A stretch of 64,000 bases of DNA, taken from positions 3,100,001-3,164,000 of the forward strand of contig NZ_AP022563.1 of the NCBI RefSeq assembly GCF_010726645.1. The letters run 5' to 3'. Below, piece by piece: positions 8,150 through 17,269 of this stretch. This DNA comes from Mycolicibacterium duvalii (GTDB lineage Bacteria; Actinomycetota; Actinomycetes; Mycobacteriales; Mycobacteriaceae). Position 1 is the first letter of the stretch. Each line of letters starts with the position of its first letter. The position numbers and the translations under genes were made by a program. The notes below the pieces were generated by a model. The model was not told the DNA's origin, ran no database searches, and saw only the letters and a list, made by a program, of their open reading frames with translations.

Positions 8150-8488
8150 TCAGATGCAGCCGCTGACGCTGATGCGCCGGCCGATGTTGGCGCAGACGTC
8201 GACGTTCGGCGCCGGCGGGATGTACACCGGCGGCGGGGGTGGCGGCGGAGGCGGCGGGGGTGGTGGTGGCGGCGCGTCACCGGGCGGCGGGGGTGGAGGC
8301 GGAGGCGGCGGCGGCGGAGGCGGCGGTAAGACGTCGTTGAGATACGACAGCGGATCCGAGCAGCCGGTGACGTCGACGAACCTGCCGCCGATCGACCCGC
8401 ACAGCGTCGCGGCGGCCGTCGGCGGGTTGAGATTCACCAGACCGCCGGCCATCAGGGCCGCGGCCGCGCAGAGCACGATCTTCCGCAC
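8150..8488 (-). CDS. small secreted polyproline protein with duplicated Cys motif
   Basis: 112 residues. The signal peptide (RKIVLCAAAALMAGGLVNL) is cleaved near TAAA. The mature protein has two short related modules: CGSIGGRFVDVTGC (30-43) and CANIGRRISVSGC (near the C-terminus), each with a Cys at both ends. They are separated by two runs of about 15 prolines broken only by GDA. The polyproline spacer would form a rigid rod between two disulfide loops outside the membrane. Function unknown. The GTG at 8488 has GGAGG four bases upstream. The repetitive DNA at 8228-8330 is prone to slippage, so run lengths may vary between strains. Confidence 0.75.
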   Translation of the reverse strand: MRKIVLCAAAALMAGGLVNLNPPTAAATLCGSIGGRFVDVTGCSDPLSYLNDVLPPPPPPPPPPPPPPPGDAPPPPPPPPPPPPPPPVYIPPAPNVDVCANIGRRISVSGCI

Positions 8489-8820
8489 GCATCCTCCTTC
8501 GAATGGCCTATGACGCGAGAGCCAATTGTGACAGGAGACCTGCCGCCCCGTCGTCGAACGCGCCCGACCCGAGGCTCGCCGTCATCGACGAGCCGAGAAA
8601 ATCTGATTCGCCGGCAGCGCGGACGCGTTTGCCAGGAATGCACGACCGCAACACAAGGCGCTGCACAGTGCGCCACGGAGCCCGCTGTCTCGCGATAACG
8701 GCACGTCAGAGCGGCAAATACGCGTCCGGCAGTCCTTATTTACAAACTCAACAATTACGCGCGAAGCCGACTCTGATGTCGTACATTCTGCGTTTGTACG
8801 CGTCGAGTCTGTGCGCGAAC
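8489..8820. other. intergenic region without a recognised gene
   Basis: About 330 bp between the polyproline gene's start and the hairpin after the pseudouridine synthase gene. Both strands hold only short open frames with no family resemblance. The part next to 8488 should contain the promoter of the polyproline gene (GGAGG at 8493-8497 is its ribosome binding site). A somewhat AT-richer stretch lies at 8710-8790 (AAATACG, TTATTTACAAACTCAACAATTACGCG). Nothing further is recognised. Confidence 0.6.
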
Positions 8821-8876
8821 GGTGTGCGCTCAGATCGCGATAGGTAGCGAGGGGAATTGCGATCTGAGCGCACACC
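8821..8876 (-). terminator. perfect 18-bp stem hairpin after the pseudouridine synthase gene
   Basis: GGTGTGCGCTCAGATCGC (8821-8838) and its exact reverse complement (8859-8876) flank a 20-base loop. The stem begins at the last base of the stop codon of the minus-strand gene ending at 8876. There is no T-run after it, which is common for mycobacterial intrinsic terminators. It likely ends the glpD2-pseudouridine synthase transcript and may protect the 3' end. Confidence 0.7.
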
Positions 8877-9742
8877 TATTCCGCAGGCAGTTCGCGCGCA
8901 CTGACGAACCGTCGCGGCTCACCGGTCAACGGATCGTCGAACTCCAGGCGCTGCGCCAGTAGATGCAGCGGCGTGGAGAAATCGTCGGCGGCGACGTCGA
9001 GTACCTCCGGATACAGCGGATCGCCGGCAATCGGCAGTCCCAGCGAGTTCATGTGCACCCGCAGCTGATGCGTGCGCCCGGTCAGCGGCGTCAGCCGGTA
9101 CCGACCCCCGCCGTGGTGCTCCACCACCGTCGACGCGTTCGCCTCTCCCGGCTCCTCGACGGCCTGTAACTGGCCGCGCCGCTTGATGATTCGGCTCCGC
9201 ACCGTCCGCGGGAAGGTCAGGTCCTCCGCCACCGCCGCGCGGGCCAGATAGGTCTTGTGCACGCGGCCCTGGGCGAACATCGTCTGGTACGCGCCGCGCA
9301 CCCGCGCCCGGGTGGTGAACACCAGCACGCCGGCCGTCAGCCGGTCGAGCCGGTGGGCCGGGCTCAGCTCGGGCAGATCCAGGTCACGGCGCAACCGCAC
9401 GGTCGCGGTCTGGGTGACGTGGCGTCCGCGCGGCATCGTCGCCAGAAAGTGGGGTTTGTCCACGACGACGAGGTTGTCGTCGCGGTAGAGCACCGGGATG
9501 TCGAACGGCACCGCCACCTCGTCGCGGACGTCCCGGTAGAGGTACACGTGCGCGCCGGGCGGCAGCACCGTCGCGGCCGACACCGCCGCCCCGTCGGGGG
9601 TGAACACCTCGCCGGCGAGCACTTTGGCCGCAGCGGCCTCGCCGAACCGGTCGGCCATCTCGACCAGCACCGAGCCGCCGCGCAGCCGCACCCGCGCCGG
9701 GCCCAGTCCGTCGCGTACCGGCAGCGGCGGTGGTGGTCTCAA
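8876..9742 (-). CDS. RluA-family RNA pseudouridine synthase (Rv3300c-like)
   Basis: 288 residues. The catalytic motif HRLDRLTAG is at 130-138, with Asp133 as the nucleophile that isomerises uridine to pseudouridine in rRNA or tRNA. Other family marks are VVDKPHFL at about 94-101 and GRTHQLRVHMNSLGLPIAGDPLY near 222-245. An N-terminal region of about 75 residues resembles an S4-like part. The start is assigned to TTG at 9742, which overlaps the glpD2 stop (TTGA), suggesting translational coupling; no Shine-Dalgarno is visible, so this start is uncertain. The RNA target site cannot be told from sequence. Confidence 0.88.
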   Translation of the reverse strand: MRPPPPLPVRDGLGPARVRLRGGSVLVEMADRFGEAAAAKVLAGEVFTPDGAAVSAATVLPPGAHVYLYRDVRDEVAVPFDIPVLYRDDNLVVVDKPHFLATMPRGRHVTQTATVRLRRDLDLPELSPAHRLDRLTAGVLVFTTRARVRGAYQTMFAQGRVHKTYLARAAVAEDLTFPRTVRSRIIKRRGQLQAVEEPGEANASTVVEHHGGGRYRLTPLTGRTHQLRVHMNSLGLPIAGDPLYPEVLDVAADDFSTPLHLLAQRLEFDDPLTGEPRRFVSARELPAE

Positions 9743-11469
9743 TTCAGCGGCACCGGCTCGAGGATCTCCGCGCGTGCCTCCGGCGCGGCGACCCGCAGGG
9801 CGTCGGCGGACTCGTCGTCGGGCTGCTGCTGGCTGCGCACCTCGGCGTCGACGCGAGCACAGTACGTCTCGACCTCACGATCGATGTCCTCGTCGCCCCA
9901 ATTCAGGAACGGCGCAACGACTTCGGCGACCTCACGGGCGCAGGCCACCCCGCGGTGCGGATATTCGATGGAGATCCGCATCCGACGGGCCAGGATGTCC
10001 TCCAGGTGCAACGCGCCTTCGGCCGCCGCGGCGTAGGCCGCCTCGACCTTGAGGTACACCGGCGCCTCGGTGATCGGGTCCAGCAGTTCCGGGCGCTTCT
10101 CGGCCATCGCCAGCACCTCTCCGATCAACGAGCCGTAGCGGTCCAGCAGGTGGCGCACCCGGTACGGGTGGAGGTTGTATTCCTTTCCGACGCTTTGAGT
10201 TTGGTTGACCAGCGCGAAGTAGCCGTCGGCGCCCATCAGCGGGACCTTCTCGGTGATCGACGGCGCCACCCGCGTCGGGATGTACTCCGCGGCGGCGTCG
10301 ATGGCATCCTCGGCCATCACCCGGTAGGTGGTGTACTTGCCGCCGGCGATGGCGACCAGGCCCGGCGCCGGCACCGCGACGGCGTGCTCCCGCGACAGTT
10401 TGGAGGTCTCCTCGCTCTCGCCCGCCAGCAGTGGCCGCAGCCCGGCGTACACCCCGTCGATGTCGTCGTGGGTCAACGGCGTGGCCAGCACCTTGTTGAC
10501 CTGGCCCAGGAGGTAGTCGATGTCGGCCTTGGTGGCCGCGGGATGGGCCAGGTCGAGATTCCAGTCGGTGTCGGTGGTTCCGATGATCCAGTGGGTGCCC
10601 CAGGGGATCACGAACAGCACCGACTTCTCGGTGCGCAGGATGATCGCGACCTCACTGACGACGCGGTCGCGCGGCACGACGATGTGCACGCCCTTGGAGG
10701 CGCGCACCCGAAAGCGGCCGCGCTGCTTGGACAACGCCTGGATCTCGTCGGTCCACACGCCGGTTGCGTTGACCACGACGTGGCCGTGCACCTCAGTGAC
10801 CGCACCGTCTTCGGAGTCGCGCACCCGCACCCCGGTGACCCGGTCGCCCTCCCGCAGCAACGCCACCACCTGCGTCGAGGTCCGCACCACCGCGCCGTAC
10901 TGCGCCGCGGTGCGCGCCACCATCATGGTGTGCCGGGCGTCGTCGACGACGGTGTCGTAGTAGCGGATGCCACCGACCAGGGAGCTGCGCTTGAGTCCCG
11001 GCGACAGCCGCAGCGCGCCGGCCCGGGTCAGATGCTTCTGCGGTGGAACGGATTTCGCGCCGCCGAGCTGGTCGTAGAGCAGAATGCCCGCGGCGATGTA
11101 GGGCCGCTCCCACAGCCGGTTGGTCAGCGGGAACAGAAACGGCAGGGGCTTGACCAGGTGGGGCGCCAACGTCGTCAAGGACAGTTCGCGCTCGTGCAGC
11201 GCTTCGCGCACCAGGCCGAACTCGAGCTGCTCGAGATAGCGCAGGCCCCCGTGGAACATCTTGCTGCTGCGGCTGGAGGTCCCCGAGGCGAAGTCGCGGG
11301 CCTCGACCAGGGCAACCTTGAGCCCCCGGGTGGCCGCGTCGAGCGCCGCGCCGGCACCGACCACGCCGCCGCCGATGACGACGACGTCGAACTGTTCGCT
11401 GCCCAACCGTTCCCAGGCGCGTCGGCGCTGTTCGGGTCGAAGTGTCGATTCTCGCTCTGGCTGCCCCAC
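9739..11469 (-). CDS. glpD2: FAD-dependent glycerol-3-phosphate dehydrogenase
   Basis: 576 residues. The dinucleotide-binding motif VVVIGGGVVGAGAALDAATRG (about 29-49) is followed by GTSSRSSKMFHGGLRYLEQ, the GlpD family signature, and WIIGTTDTDWNLDL in the middle. The C-terminal extension is the DAO_C domain. The enzyme oxidises sn-glycerol-3-phosphate to dihydroxyacetone phosphate and passes electrons to the quinone pool at the inner membrane. Gene order lpdA-glpD2-pseudouridine synthase matches M. tuberculosis, hence glpD2. The GTG start at 11469 has AAGGGAG upstream. Two CAGTACTC direct repeats lie right before it, 21 bp apart, and could bind a regulator. Confidence 0.93.
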   Translation of the reverse strand: MGQPERESTLRPEQRRRAWERLGSEQFDVVVIGGGVVGAGAALDAATRGLKVALVEARDFASGTSSRSSKMFHGGLRYLEQLEFGLVREALHERELSLTTLAPHLVKPLPFLFPLTNRLWERPYIAAGILLYDQLGGAKSVPPQKHLTRAGALRLSPGLKRSSLVGGIRYYDTVVDDARHTMMVARTAAQYGAVVRTSTQVVALLREGDRVTGVRVRDSEDGAVTEVHGHVVVNATGVWTDEIQALSKQRGRFRVRASKGVHIVVPRDRVVSEVAIILRTEKSVLFVIPWGTHWIIGTTDTDWNLDLAHPAATKADIDYLLGQVNKVLATPLTHDDIDGVYAGLRPLLAGESEETSKLSREHAVAVPAPGLVAIAGGKYTTYRVMAEDAIDAAAEYIPTRVAPSITEKVPLMGADGYFALVNQTQSVGKEYNLHPYRVRHLLDRYGSLIGEVLAMAEKRPELLDPITEAPVYLKVEAAYAAAAEGALHLEDILARRMRISIEYPHRGVACAREVAEVVAPFLNWGDEDIDREVETYCARVDAEVRSQQQPDDESADALRVAAPEARAEILEPVPLN

Positions 11470-11470
11470 G

Positions 11471-11499
11471 CAGTACTCCCTTGTTACCGGTCAGTACTC
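11471..11499. promoter_or_regulatory. paired CAGTACTC direct repeats upstream of glpD2
   Basis: CAGTACTC at 11471-11478 recurs at 11492-11499. The spacing is exactly 21 bp, two helical turns, which places both copies on the same DNA face. They overlap the ribosome-binding region of glpD2 and contain the self-complementary AGTACT. A role as a repressor site or processed leader is inference from spacing and position only. Confidence 0.4.
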
Positions 11500-11631
11500 A
11501 CCCAGCCTACGTTGAGCGCCCGGCTCCCGGGGGTCGGCAAGGCGCGTCCAGACTGTGCCCACGGCGGAAAAGTGCGAGAGGGGCCCGCCACCAGCGCAGT
11601 CTCAACGGCGCTGACCGCCGTGACCGCAGTC

Positions 11632-13047
11632 TCAGTCCAGGTCGTCGTGGGCCATCAGCCGGCGGGCGGCCTCGACGATCGACCCCGACAGCGACGGGTA
11701 GACCGAGAGCGTCTGCGCCAGGTCGGTCACCGAGATGCGGTTCTGCACGGCCAGCGCGAGCGGCAGGATCAGCTCCGACGCGATCGGCGCGACCACCACC
11801 CCGCCGATCACCACACCGGTGGCCGGTCGGCAGAAGATCTTGACGAAACCGTGCCGGAGCAGGCTCATCTTGGCCCGTGCGTTGGTGTTCAGCGGCAGCA
11901 TCAGGGTGCGGGCCGGCACGCTGCCGTCGTCGATCGCGGACTGCGGGATGCCGACGGCGGCGATCTCGGGCCGGGTGAAGGTGGCCGACGCGACCGTGCG
12001 CAGCCGGATCGGCGACACCCCCTCCCCGAGCGCGTGGTACATCGCGATACGGCCCTGCATGGCCGCCACCGAGGCCAGCGGCAGCAGACCGGTGCAGTCG
12101 CCGGCGGCGTAGATGCCCGCCGCCGGGGTGCGCGACACCCGGTCGACGGGGATGTAACCGCCCGGCTTCAGTTCGACGCCGACGCGCTCGAGGCCCAGAT
12201 TGGCGGTGTTGGGTACCGAGCCGACGGTGATCAGGGCGTGGCTGCCGTCGACCGCGCGGCCGTCGGTCATGGTGACCGTCACGCCGCGGTCGGTGCGGGT
12301 CACCGATTCGGCGCGGGCGTTCTTGACCAGCGTGACGCCGCGTTCGGCGAAGACCTGCTCGAGCGCCGCGGCGGCGTCGGAGTCCTCGTGCGGCAGGATC
12401 TGGTCGCGGCTGGCGACCACGGTGACGTCGACGCCGAGCTCGGTGTAGGCGTTGCAGAACTCCGCGCCGGTGACCCCGGATCCGACGATCACCAGATGCT
12501 CGGGCAGCTCCTTGAGGTCGTAGACGTGGCGCCAGGTCAGGATCCGCTCGCCGTCGGGCTCGGCGTTGGGCAGCACCCGCGGGCTGGCCCCGGTGGCGAT
12601 CAGCACCACGTCGGCCTTGAGCACCCCCACCTTGCCGTCATGGGTGGTCACCTTCACCCGGTGGTGGGCCATGCCGGGCACGTCGTCGACCAGCTCGCCG
12701 CGCCCGCCGAGGATCGTCACACCCTGGTTGAGCAGCTGGCTGCCGATGTCGGCCGACTGCGACGCGGCCAGTGTCTTGACGCGGTTGTTGATCTGCGGCA
12801 ACGAGATCGGCGCGTCCTCGAGACTGAGGTTGAAGCCCAGTCCGCCGGCGCGGCGCAGCTCGGTGCGCACACCGGTCGACGCGATCAGCGTCTTGGACGG
12901 CACGCAGTCGTAGAGCACGCAGTTGCCGCCCAGACCGTCGGAGTCGATGACCGTCACCTGCGTTACGTCGCGGCCATGCGCAGCGGCCACCAGCGCCGCC
13001 TCGTAGCCCGCCGGTCCCCCGCCGATGATCACGATGCGCGTTACCAC
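11632..13047 (-). CDS. lpdA: NAD(P)H quinone reductase / flavoprotein disulfide reductase LpdA
   Basis: 471 residues. FAD-binding GGGPAG is at 9-14, the redox-type segment GGNCVLYDCVPSKT at 40-53, the NAD(P)-binding VGSGVTGAEF near 178, and GIYAAGDCTGLLPLASVAAMQGR near 305-327. Rv3303c (LpdA) of M. tuberculosis reduces quinones and is not a true lipoamide dehydrogenase. Here Cys43 and Cys48 form a complete CxxxxC pair; as I remember it, the M. tuberculosis protein lacks the first Cys. The C-terminal His-Glu pair of classical disulfide reductases is absent (ends EAARRLMAHDDLD). The GTG start at 13047 lies 28 bp from the divergent cyclotransferase-like gene. Confidence 0.92.
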   Translation of the reverse strand: MVTRIVIIGGGPAGYEAALVAAAHGRDVTQVTVIDSDGLGGNCVLYDCVPSKTLIASTGVRTELRRAGGLGFNLSLEDAPISLPQINNRVKTLAASQSADIGSQLLNQGVTILGGRGELVDDVPGMAHHRVKVTTHDGKVGVLKADVVLIATGASPRVLPNAEPDGERILTWRHVYDLKELPEHLVIVGSGVTGAEFCNAYTELGVDVTVVASRDQILPHEDSDAAAALEQVFAERGVTLVKNARAESVTRTDRGVTVTMTDGRAVDGSHALITVGSVPNTANLGLERVGVELKPGGYIPVDRVSRTPAAGIYAAGDCTGLLPLASVAAMQGRIAMYHALGEGVSPIRLRTVASATFTRPEIAAVGIPQSAIDDGSVPARTLMLPLNTNARAKMSLLRHGFVKIFCRPATGVVIGGVVVAPIASELILPLALAVQNRISVTDLAQTLSVYPSLSGSIVEAARRLMAHDDLD

Positions 13048-13075
13048 TGTTACAACCTATCGCTAAGCTTCTCGC

Positions 13076-13561
13076 GTGCCGCTCTACGCCGCCTACGGAT
13101 CGAATATGCATCCCGAACAGATGCTGCAGCGGGCTCCGCATTCCCCGATGGCCGGAACCGGCTGGCTGCACGGCTGGCGGTTGACGTTCGGCGGCGAGGA
13201 CCTGAGCTGGGAGGGTGCGCTGGCCACCGTCGTCGAGGACCCGGCGTCCAAGGTGTTCGTGGTGCTCTACGACATGACCAAGGAGGACGAGGAGAACCTC
13301 GACCGGTGGGAGGGCTCCGAGCTGGGCTTCCACAAGAAGATCCGCTGCCGGGTGGAGCGCCTGTCCTCCGACACCGACACCGATCCGGCGCTGGCCTGGC
13401 TTTATGTGGTCGACGCGTGGGAGGGCGGTCTGCCGTCGGCCCGCTACCTCGGGGTGATGGCCGATGCCGCCGAAATCGCCGGGGCGCCAGCCGATTACGT
13501 GCACGACCTCCGCACCCGGCCGGCCAAGAACGTGGGACCCGGGTCGTCGAGTTCGCCGTGA
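13076..13561 (+). CDS. gamma-glutamylcyclotransferase-like protein (Rv3304 type)
   Basis: 161 residues with the family's N-terminal YGSN loop (residues 7-10, YAAYGSNMHPEQM) and a conserved acidic stretch (NLDRWEGSELGFH) around 80 that holds the probable general base. The fold forms 5-oxoproline or similar lactams from gamma-glutamyl amines, but the substrate of the mycobacterial branch is unknown. It is divergent from lpdA with a 28-bp gap and matches Rv3304 by position. The last 15 residues (PAKNVGPGSSSSP) are low complexity. Confidence 0.8.
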   Translation: MPLYAAYGSNMHPEQMLQRAPHSPMAGTGWLHGWRLTFGGEDLSWEGALATVVEDPASKVFVVLYDMTKEDEENLDRWEGSELGFHKKIRCRVERLSSDTDTDPALAWLYVVDAWEGGLPSARYLGVMADAAEIAGAPADYVHDLRTRPAKNVGPGSSSSP

Positions 13562-13679
13562 CCCCGAAGTGATGTGGCCGGCGGGCGACCACTTCCACGC
13601 CTTACCGTGACCTTACGAGGCTCTTATTTTTCTTAAAATGGGTGTACCGTGGCTCAAAGTGCACGGAAAGGAGCCCGGC

Positions 13680-14288
13680 ATGCTCGCCTCACCGCAGCGG
13701 ATCATTCTGGTCACCGGAGCATCGAGCGGCGTCGGCGCCGACGTCGCCGCCCAGGTCGCAGACCCCGACACCCATGTCGTCGTCCACCACCGCGACGACG
13801 CCCGGCGCGCGGAGACCGTCGCCCGCACCATCCGGGACGCCGGTGGCCAGGCCTCGACGATCACCGCCGACCTCGACGACGAGTTCGACGTCACCGCGAT
13901 GATCCACACCCTCGGGGCCCGCTTCGGCCGCCTCGACGGCCTCATCCTCAACGCCTCCGGCGACCAGCGTCGCCTCGCCCGGCTGGCGATGCCGCTGATG
14001 CGTCGCGGCGCCCGGATCGTGTTCGTCACCAGCCACCAGGCGCACTTCTACCCGCACAAGGCGGTGCCGAAGGGCTACGCCGGGATCGCCGCGAGCCAGC
14101 GCGCCGGCGAGACCGCGCTCTACACGATGCGCTACGACTTCGCGCACGCCGGAATCAGTTTCACCGTCGTCTCGGCGGAGATCACCGGGCACACCGACGT
14201 GGCGTCGGCGGTGGTCACCGCGGCCACGACCGCGCACCCGTCCGGCATCGTCTACGTCGGGCGCGCCGCCTCACTGCTGACCGCCTGA
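13680..14288 (+). CDS. SDR-like protein with an atypical active site
   Basis: 202 residues from the ATG at 13680, chosen for AGGAG seven bases upstream. The Rossmann motif VTGASSGVGADVA is near the N-terminus and LILNASGD fits the NNAG position. The usual YxxxK is not in place. After VTSHQAHFYPHKAVPKGYAGIAAS the Tyr and Lys spacing does not match YxxxK, so catalysis may differ or be lost. It stands alone between the cyclotransferase-like gene and the convergent MmpL gene. An AT-rich stretch (TTATTTTTCTTAAAAT, 13623-13638) upstream may hold the -10 element. Confidence 0.75.
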   Translation: MLASPQRIILVTGASSGVGADVAAQVADPDTHVVVHHRDDARRAETVARTIRDAGGQASTITADLDDEFDVTAMIHTLGARFGRLDGLILNASGDQRRLARLAMPLMRRGARIVFVTSHQAHFYPHKAVPKGYAGIAASQRAGETALYTMRYDFAHAGISFTVVSAEITGHTDVASAVVTAATTAHPSGIVYVGRAASLLTA

Positions 14289-17141
14289 TCAGCTGCCCGT
14301 AGTCACCGGTTGCGGGTCGGGCTTCGGCCAGGGCGCGGGCACCGGACGCGTCCGCACCCGCTGCGGCCACCAGAACCAGCGGCCCAGCAGCGCCGCGATC
14401 GACGGGGTCATGAACGACCGGATCACCAGGGTGTCGAAGATCAGCCCCATACCGATGGTGGTGCCGACCTGACCGATGATCGTCAGGTCGCTGACCGCCA
14501 TCGTCATCATGGTCAGCGCGAACACCATGCCCGCCGCGGTCACCACCGACCCGCTGCCGCCCATGGTCCGGATCAGGCCGGTCCTCACCCCGGCCCCGAT
14601 CTCCTCCTTCAGGCGCGCCACCACCAGCAGGTTGTAGTCCGCACCGACGGCCAGCAGGATGATCACCGCCATCGGCAGCACCATCCAGTGCAGCTCCATC
14701 CCGAGGATGTGCTGCCACAGCAGCACCGAGAGCCCGAACGACGCGCCCAGCGACAGCACCACCGTGCCGACGATCACCGCGGCCGCGACGATGGCCCGGG
14801 TCAGGATCAGCATGATGATGAAGATCAGGCTGATCGCGGCGATCCCGGCGATCAGCAGGTCGTAGCTGGTGCCGTCGGCCATGTCCTTGAAGGTGGCCGC
14901 GGTGCCGCCGAGGTAGATCTCCGCGCCCTCCCACGGGGTGCCCTTGATCGCCTCCTTGGCCGCGGTCTTGAGCGCGTCGATCTTCGCGATGCCGTCCGGG
15001 GACAGCGGGTCACCCTCGTGGGCGATGATGAAGCGCACCGCTTCACCGTTGGGTGAGATGAACTGCTCGATGCCGCGCTGGAAGTCGGCGTTGTCGAACG
15101 CCTCGGGCGGCAGGTAGAACGAGTCGGCGTTCCACGCGTCGTTGAACGCGTCGCCCATCGCGGTGGAGTCCTCCCGCAGCGCGGCCATCTGTTCCTGCTG
15201 GCCGTTCTGGGTCTGGTACATCGTCAGCATCATTTCGCGCTGCGAGCGCATCGACTCGATCTGCGACGGCATCAGCGCGATCAGCTGCGGCATCAGCTCG
15301 GCGAGCCGCTCGAGGTCGGGCACCAGCTCCTGGATGTTGTCGGTGAGCAGGTTGGTGCCGTCGATCAGGTCGAAGATCGAGCGGATCGACCAGCACACCG
15401 GGATGTTGAAGCAGTGCGGTTCCCAGTAGAAGTAGTTGCGCAGCGGCCGCAGGAAGTCGTCGAGGTTGGCGATGTTGTCGCGCAGCTGGGTGACGTCGGC
15501 GGCCATCGTCTTGGTCTTGGCGACCATGCTCTGGGTGACCCCGGCCATCTGGGTCATCAGCGCCTGCATCTCGCTCATCGTGTTGATGGTGGTCTGCAGT
15601 TCGTCGGCCTGGACGAGCATGTCGTCCATCCGGTCGGACATGTACTTCTCGTTGAGGTCCTGCGTGCCGCCCTGCCGGCTCATCGCGTACGGGATCGTGG
15701 TGCCCTCGATCGGCGTGCCGTCGGGGCGGGTGATGGTCTGCACCTGGCCGATGCCCTCGACGGCGAACAGCGCCTTGGCGACCTTCTCGATGACGATGAA
15801 GTCGGCCGAGTTGCGCAGGTCGCGGTCGGTCTCGACCATCAGCACTTCGGGGTTGAGCCGGGCCGGTGAGAAGTGCCGTTCGGCGGCGGCGTAGCCGATG
15901 TTGGACTCGATGTCGTCGGGCAGATACATCCGGTCGTTGTAGCTGGTCTGGTAGCCGGGCAGCGCCAGCAGCCCGATCAGCGACACCGCCACGCTGGCCA
16001 CCAGGATCGCGCCGGGCCAGCGCACGGTGGCCGCGCCGATCTTGCGCCATCCGCGCACGCGCATCGCACGCTTGGGTGCCAGCAGCCCGAACCTGCTGGC
16101 CACGGTGACCACCGCGGGCCCGAACGTCATCGCCACCGCGATGAGCACCAGCATGCCCAGGGCCAGCGGCACGCCCAGGCTCTGGAAGTACGGCAGCCGG
16201 GTGAAGCTCAGGCAGAACGTGGCTCCGGCGATGGTCAGACCCGAGCCGACGATGACGTGCGCGGTGCCGCCGAACATCGTGTAGTAGGCCTCTTCGGCGG
16301 TGGCGCCGCTGCCCTTGGCCTCCTGGTAGCGGCCGATCAGGAAGATCGCGTAATCCACCGCGATCGCGATCGCCAGCGTGACCAGCAGGCTGGTCGCGAA
16401 CGTCGAGAGCCCGATGATCTCGTGATAGCCGAGGAACGCTACCGCGCCGCGCACGGTCATCAGGCTCAGCCCGACCATCACCAGGATCAGCAGCGTGGTG
16501 ACGATGGAGCGGAAGAACAGCAGCAGCATGATCGTGATGACCAGGAACGTCAGCGCCTCGACGAACCGCATGCTGTTGTGCCCGGCGTCCTCCTGCTCGG
16601 CGGCCAGCGCCGAGGGGCCCGTGACGTAAGCCTCGACCCCCTCGGGCGGCTGGCTGTTGTCCACCACCTCCTGGACCGCGCGCACCGACTCGTTGGCCAG
16701 CGCCTCCCCCTGGTTGCCGGCCAGATAGACCTGGAAGTAGGTGGCCTTGCCGTCCGCGCTCTGGGCGCCCGCGGCGGTCAGCGGGTCGCTCCACAGGTCC
16801 TGCACGTGCTCGACGTGTCGGGTGTCGGCTTCCAGCGCGGCGATCAGGTCCGCGTAGTAGGCCCGGGCCTCGTCGCCGAGGGGCTCCTGGCCCTCCAGCA
16901 CGATCATCGCCGAGCTGTTGGACTCGTACTCCTCGAAGACCGCGCCGATGCGCTGCATCGAGATCACCGCGGGCGCCTCGTCGGGGCTCATCGACACCGA
17001 CCGTTGCTTGCCGACCTCTTCGAGCTGCGGCACCGACACGTTGAGGAACGCGGCTATTCCGACCCAGATCAGGATGATCGGGATGGAGGCCAGACGGATG
17101 AACCGGGCGATGCCGTAGAAGTGCGGCCTGTGCCCGTCCAC
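14289..17141 (-). CDS. MmpL-family RND transporter
   Basis: 950 residues. TM1 is at about 13-35. A periplasmic domain (36-190) precedes five membrane segments (195-375), and a second large periplasmic domain (about 400-750) precedes five more (755-920). The Asp-Tyr pairs that carry protons in MmpL pumps are present: [12 protein letters not shown] (Asp263-Tyr264) and [12 protein letters not shown] (Asp835-Tyr836). The long second periplasmic domain with [10 protein letters not shown] and coiled-coil stretches ([14 protein letters not shown]) resembles the MmpL4/MmpL5 group. These export lipids, siderophores or drugs. No MmpS gene is adjacent. GTG 17141 has AAAGGAG upstream. Confidence 0.93.
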   Translation of the reverse strand: MDGHRPHFYGIARFIRLASIPIILIWVGIAAFLNVSVPQLEEVGKQRSVSMSPDEAPAVISMQRIGAVFEEYESNSSAMIVLEGQEPLGDEARAYYADLIAALEADTRHVEHVQDLWSDPLTAAGAQSADGKATYFQVYLAGNQGEALANESVRAVQEVVDNSQPPEGVEAYVTGPSALAAEQEDAGHNSMRFVEALTFLVITIMLLLFFRSIVTTLLILVMVGLSLMTVRGAVAFLGYHEIIGLSTFATSLLVTLAIAIAVDYAIFLIGRYQEAKGSGATAEEAYYTMFGGTAHVIVGSGLTIAGATFCLSFTRLPYFQSLGVPLALGMLVLIAVAMTFGPAVVTVASRFGLLAPKRAMRVRGWRKIGAATVRWPGAILVASVAVSLIGLLALPGYQTSYNDRMYLPDDIESNIGYAAAERHFSPARLNPEVLMVETDRDLRNSADFIVIEKVAKALFAVEGIGQVQTITRPDGTPIEGTTIPYAMSRQGGTQDLNEKYMSDRMDDMLVQADELQTTINTMSEMQALMTQMAGVTQSMVAKTKTMAADVTQLRDNIANLDDFLRPLRNYFYWEPHCFNIPVCWSIRSIFDLIDGTNLLTDNIQELVPDLERLAELMPQLIALMPSQIESMRSQREMMLTMYQTQNGQQEQMAALREDSTAMGDAFNDAWNADSFYLPPEAFDNADFQRGIEQFISPNGEAVRFIIAHEGDPLSPDGIAKIDALKTAAKEAIKGTPWEGAEIYLGGTAATFKDMADGTSYDLLIAGIAAISLIFIIMLILTRAIVAAAVIVGTVVLSLGASFGLSVLLWQHILGMELHWMVLPMAVIILLAVGADYNLLVVARLKEEIGAGVRTGLIRTMGGSGSVVTAAGMVFALTMMTMAVSDLTIIGQVGTTIGMGLIFDTLVIRSFMTPSIAALLGRWFWWPQRVRTRPVPAPWPKPDPQPVTTGS

Positions 17142-17269
17142 CGGCGACTCCTTTATGTCGGGTCGAGCCCTGCCGCACCCAAAGATTGCGCAGAAAAGAC
17201 AACGAAATTACTGAGACAGACTAGCCAATTGGCCGCTTCGCGGACAACCCGGGGCTCGCGTGACCGCGC

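Noticed and set aside
8503..8875. Frames of 62-114 codons on both strands in the gap at 8.5-8.9 kb
   Set aside because: No motif or ribosome binding site; they overlap the terminator hairpin and the polyproline gene's promoter region.
9730..13572. A 1,280-codon open frame on the plus strand
   Set aside because: It is antisense to glpD2 and lpdA, both of which have full family motifs; the sequence is Arg/Gly/Val-rich without any domain, typical of a GC-driven shadow frame.
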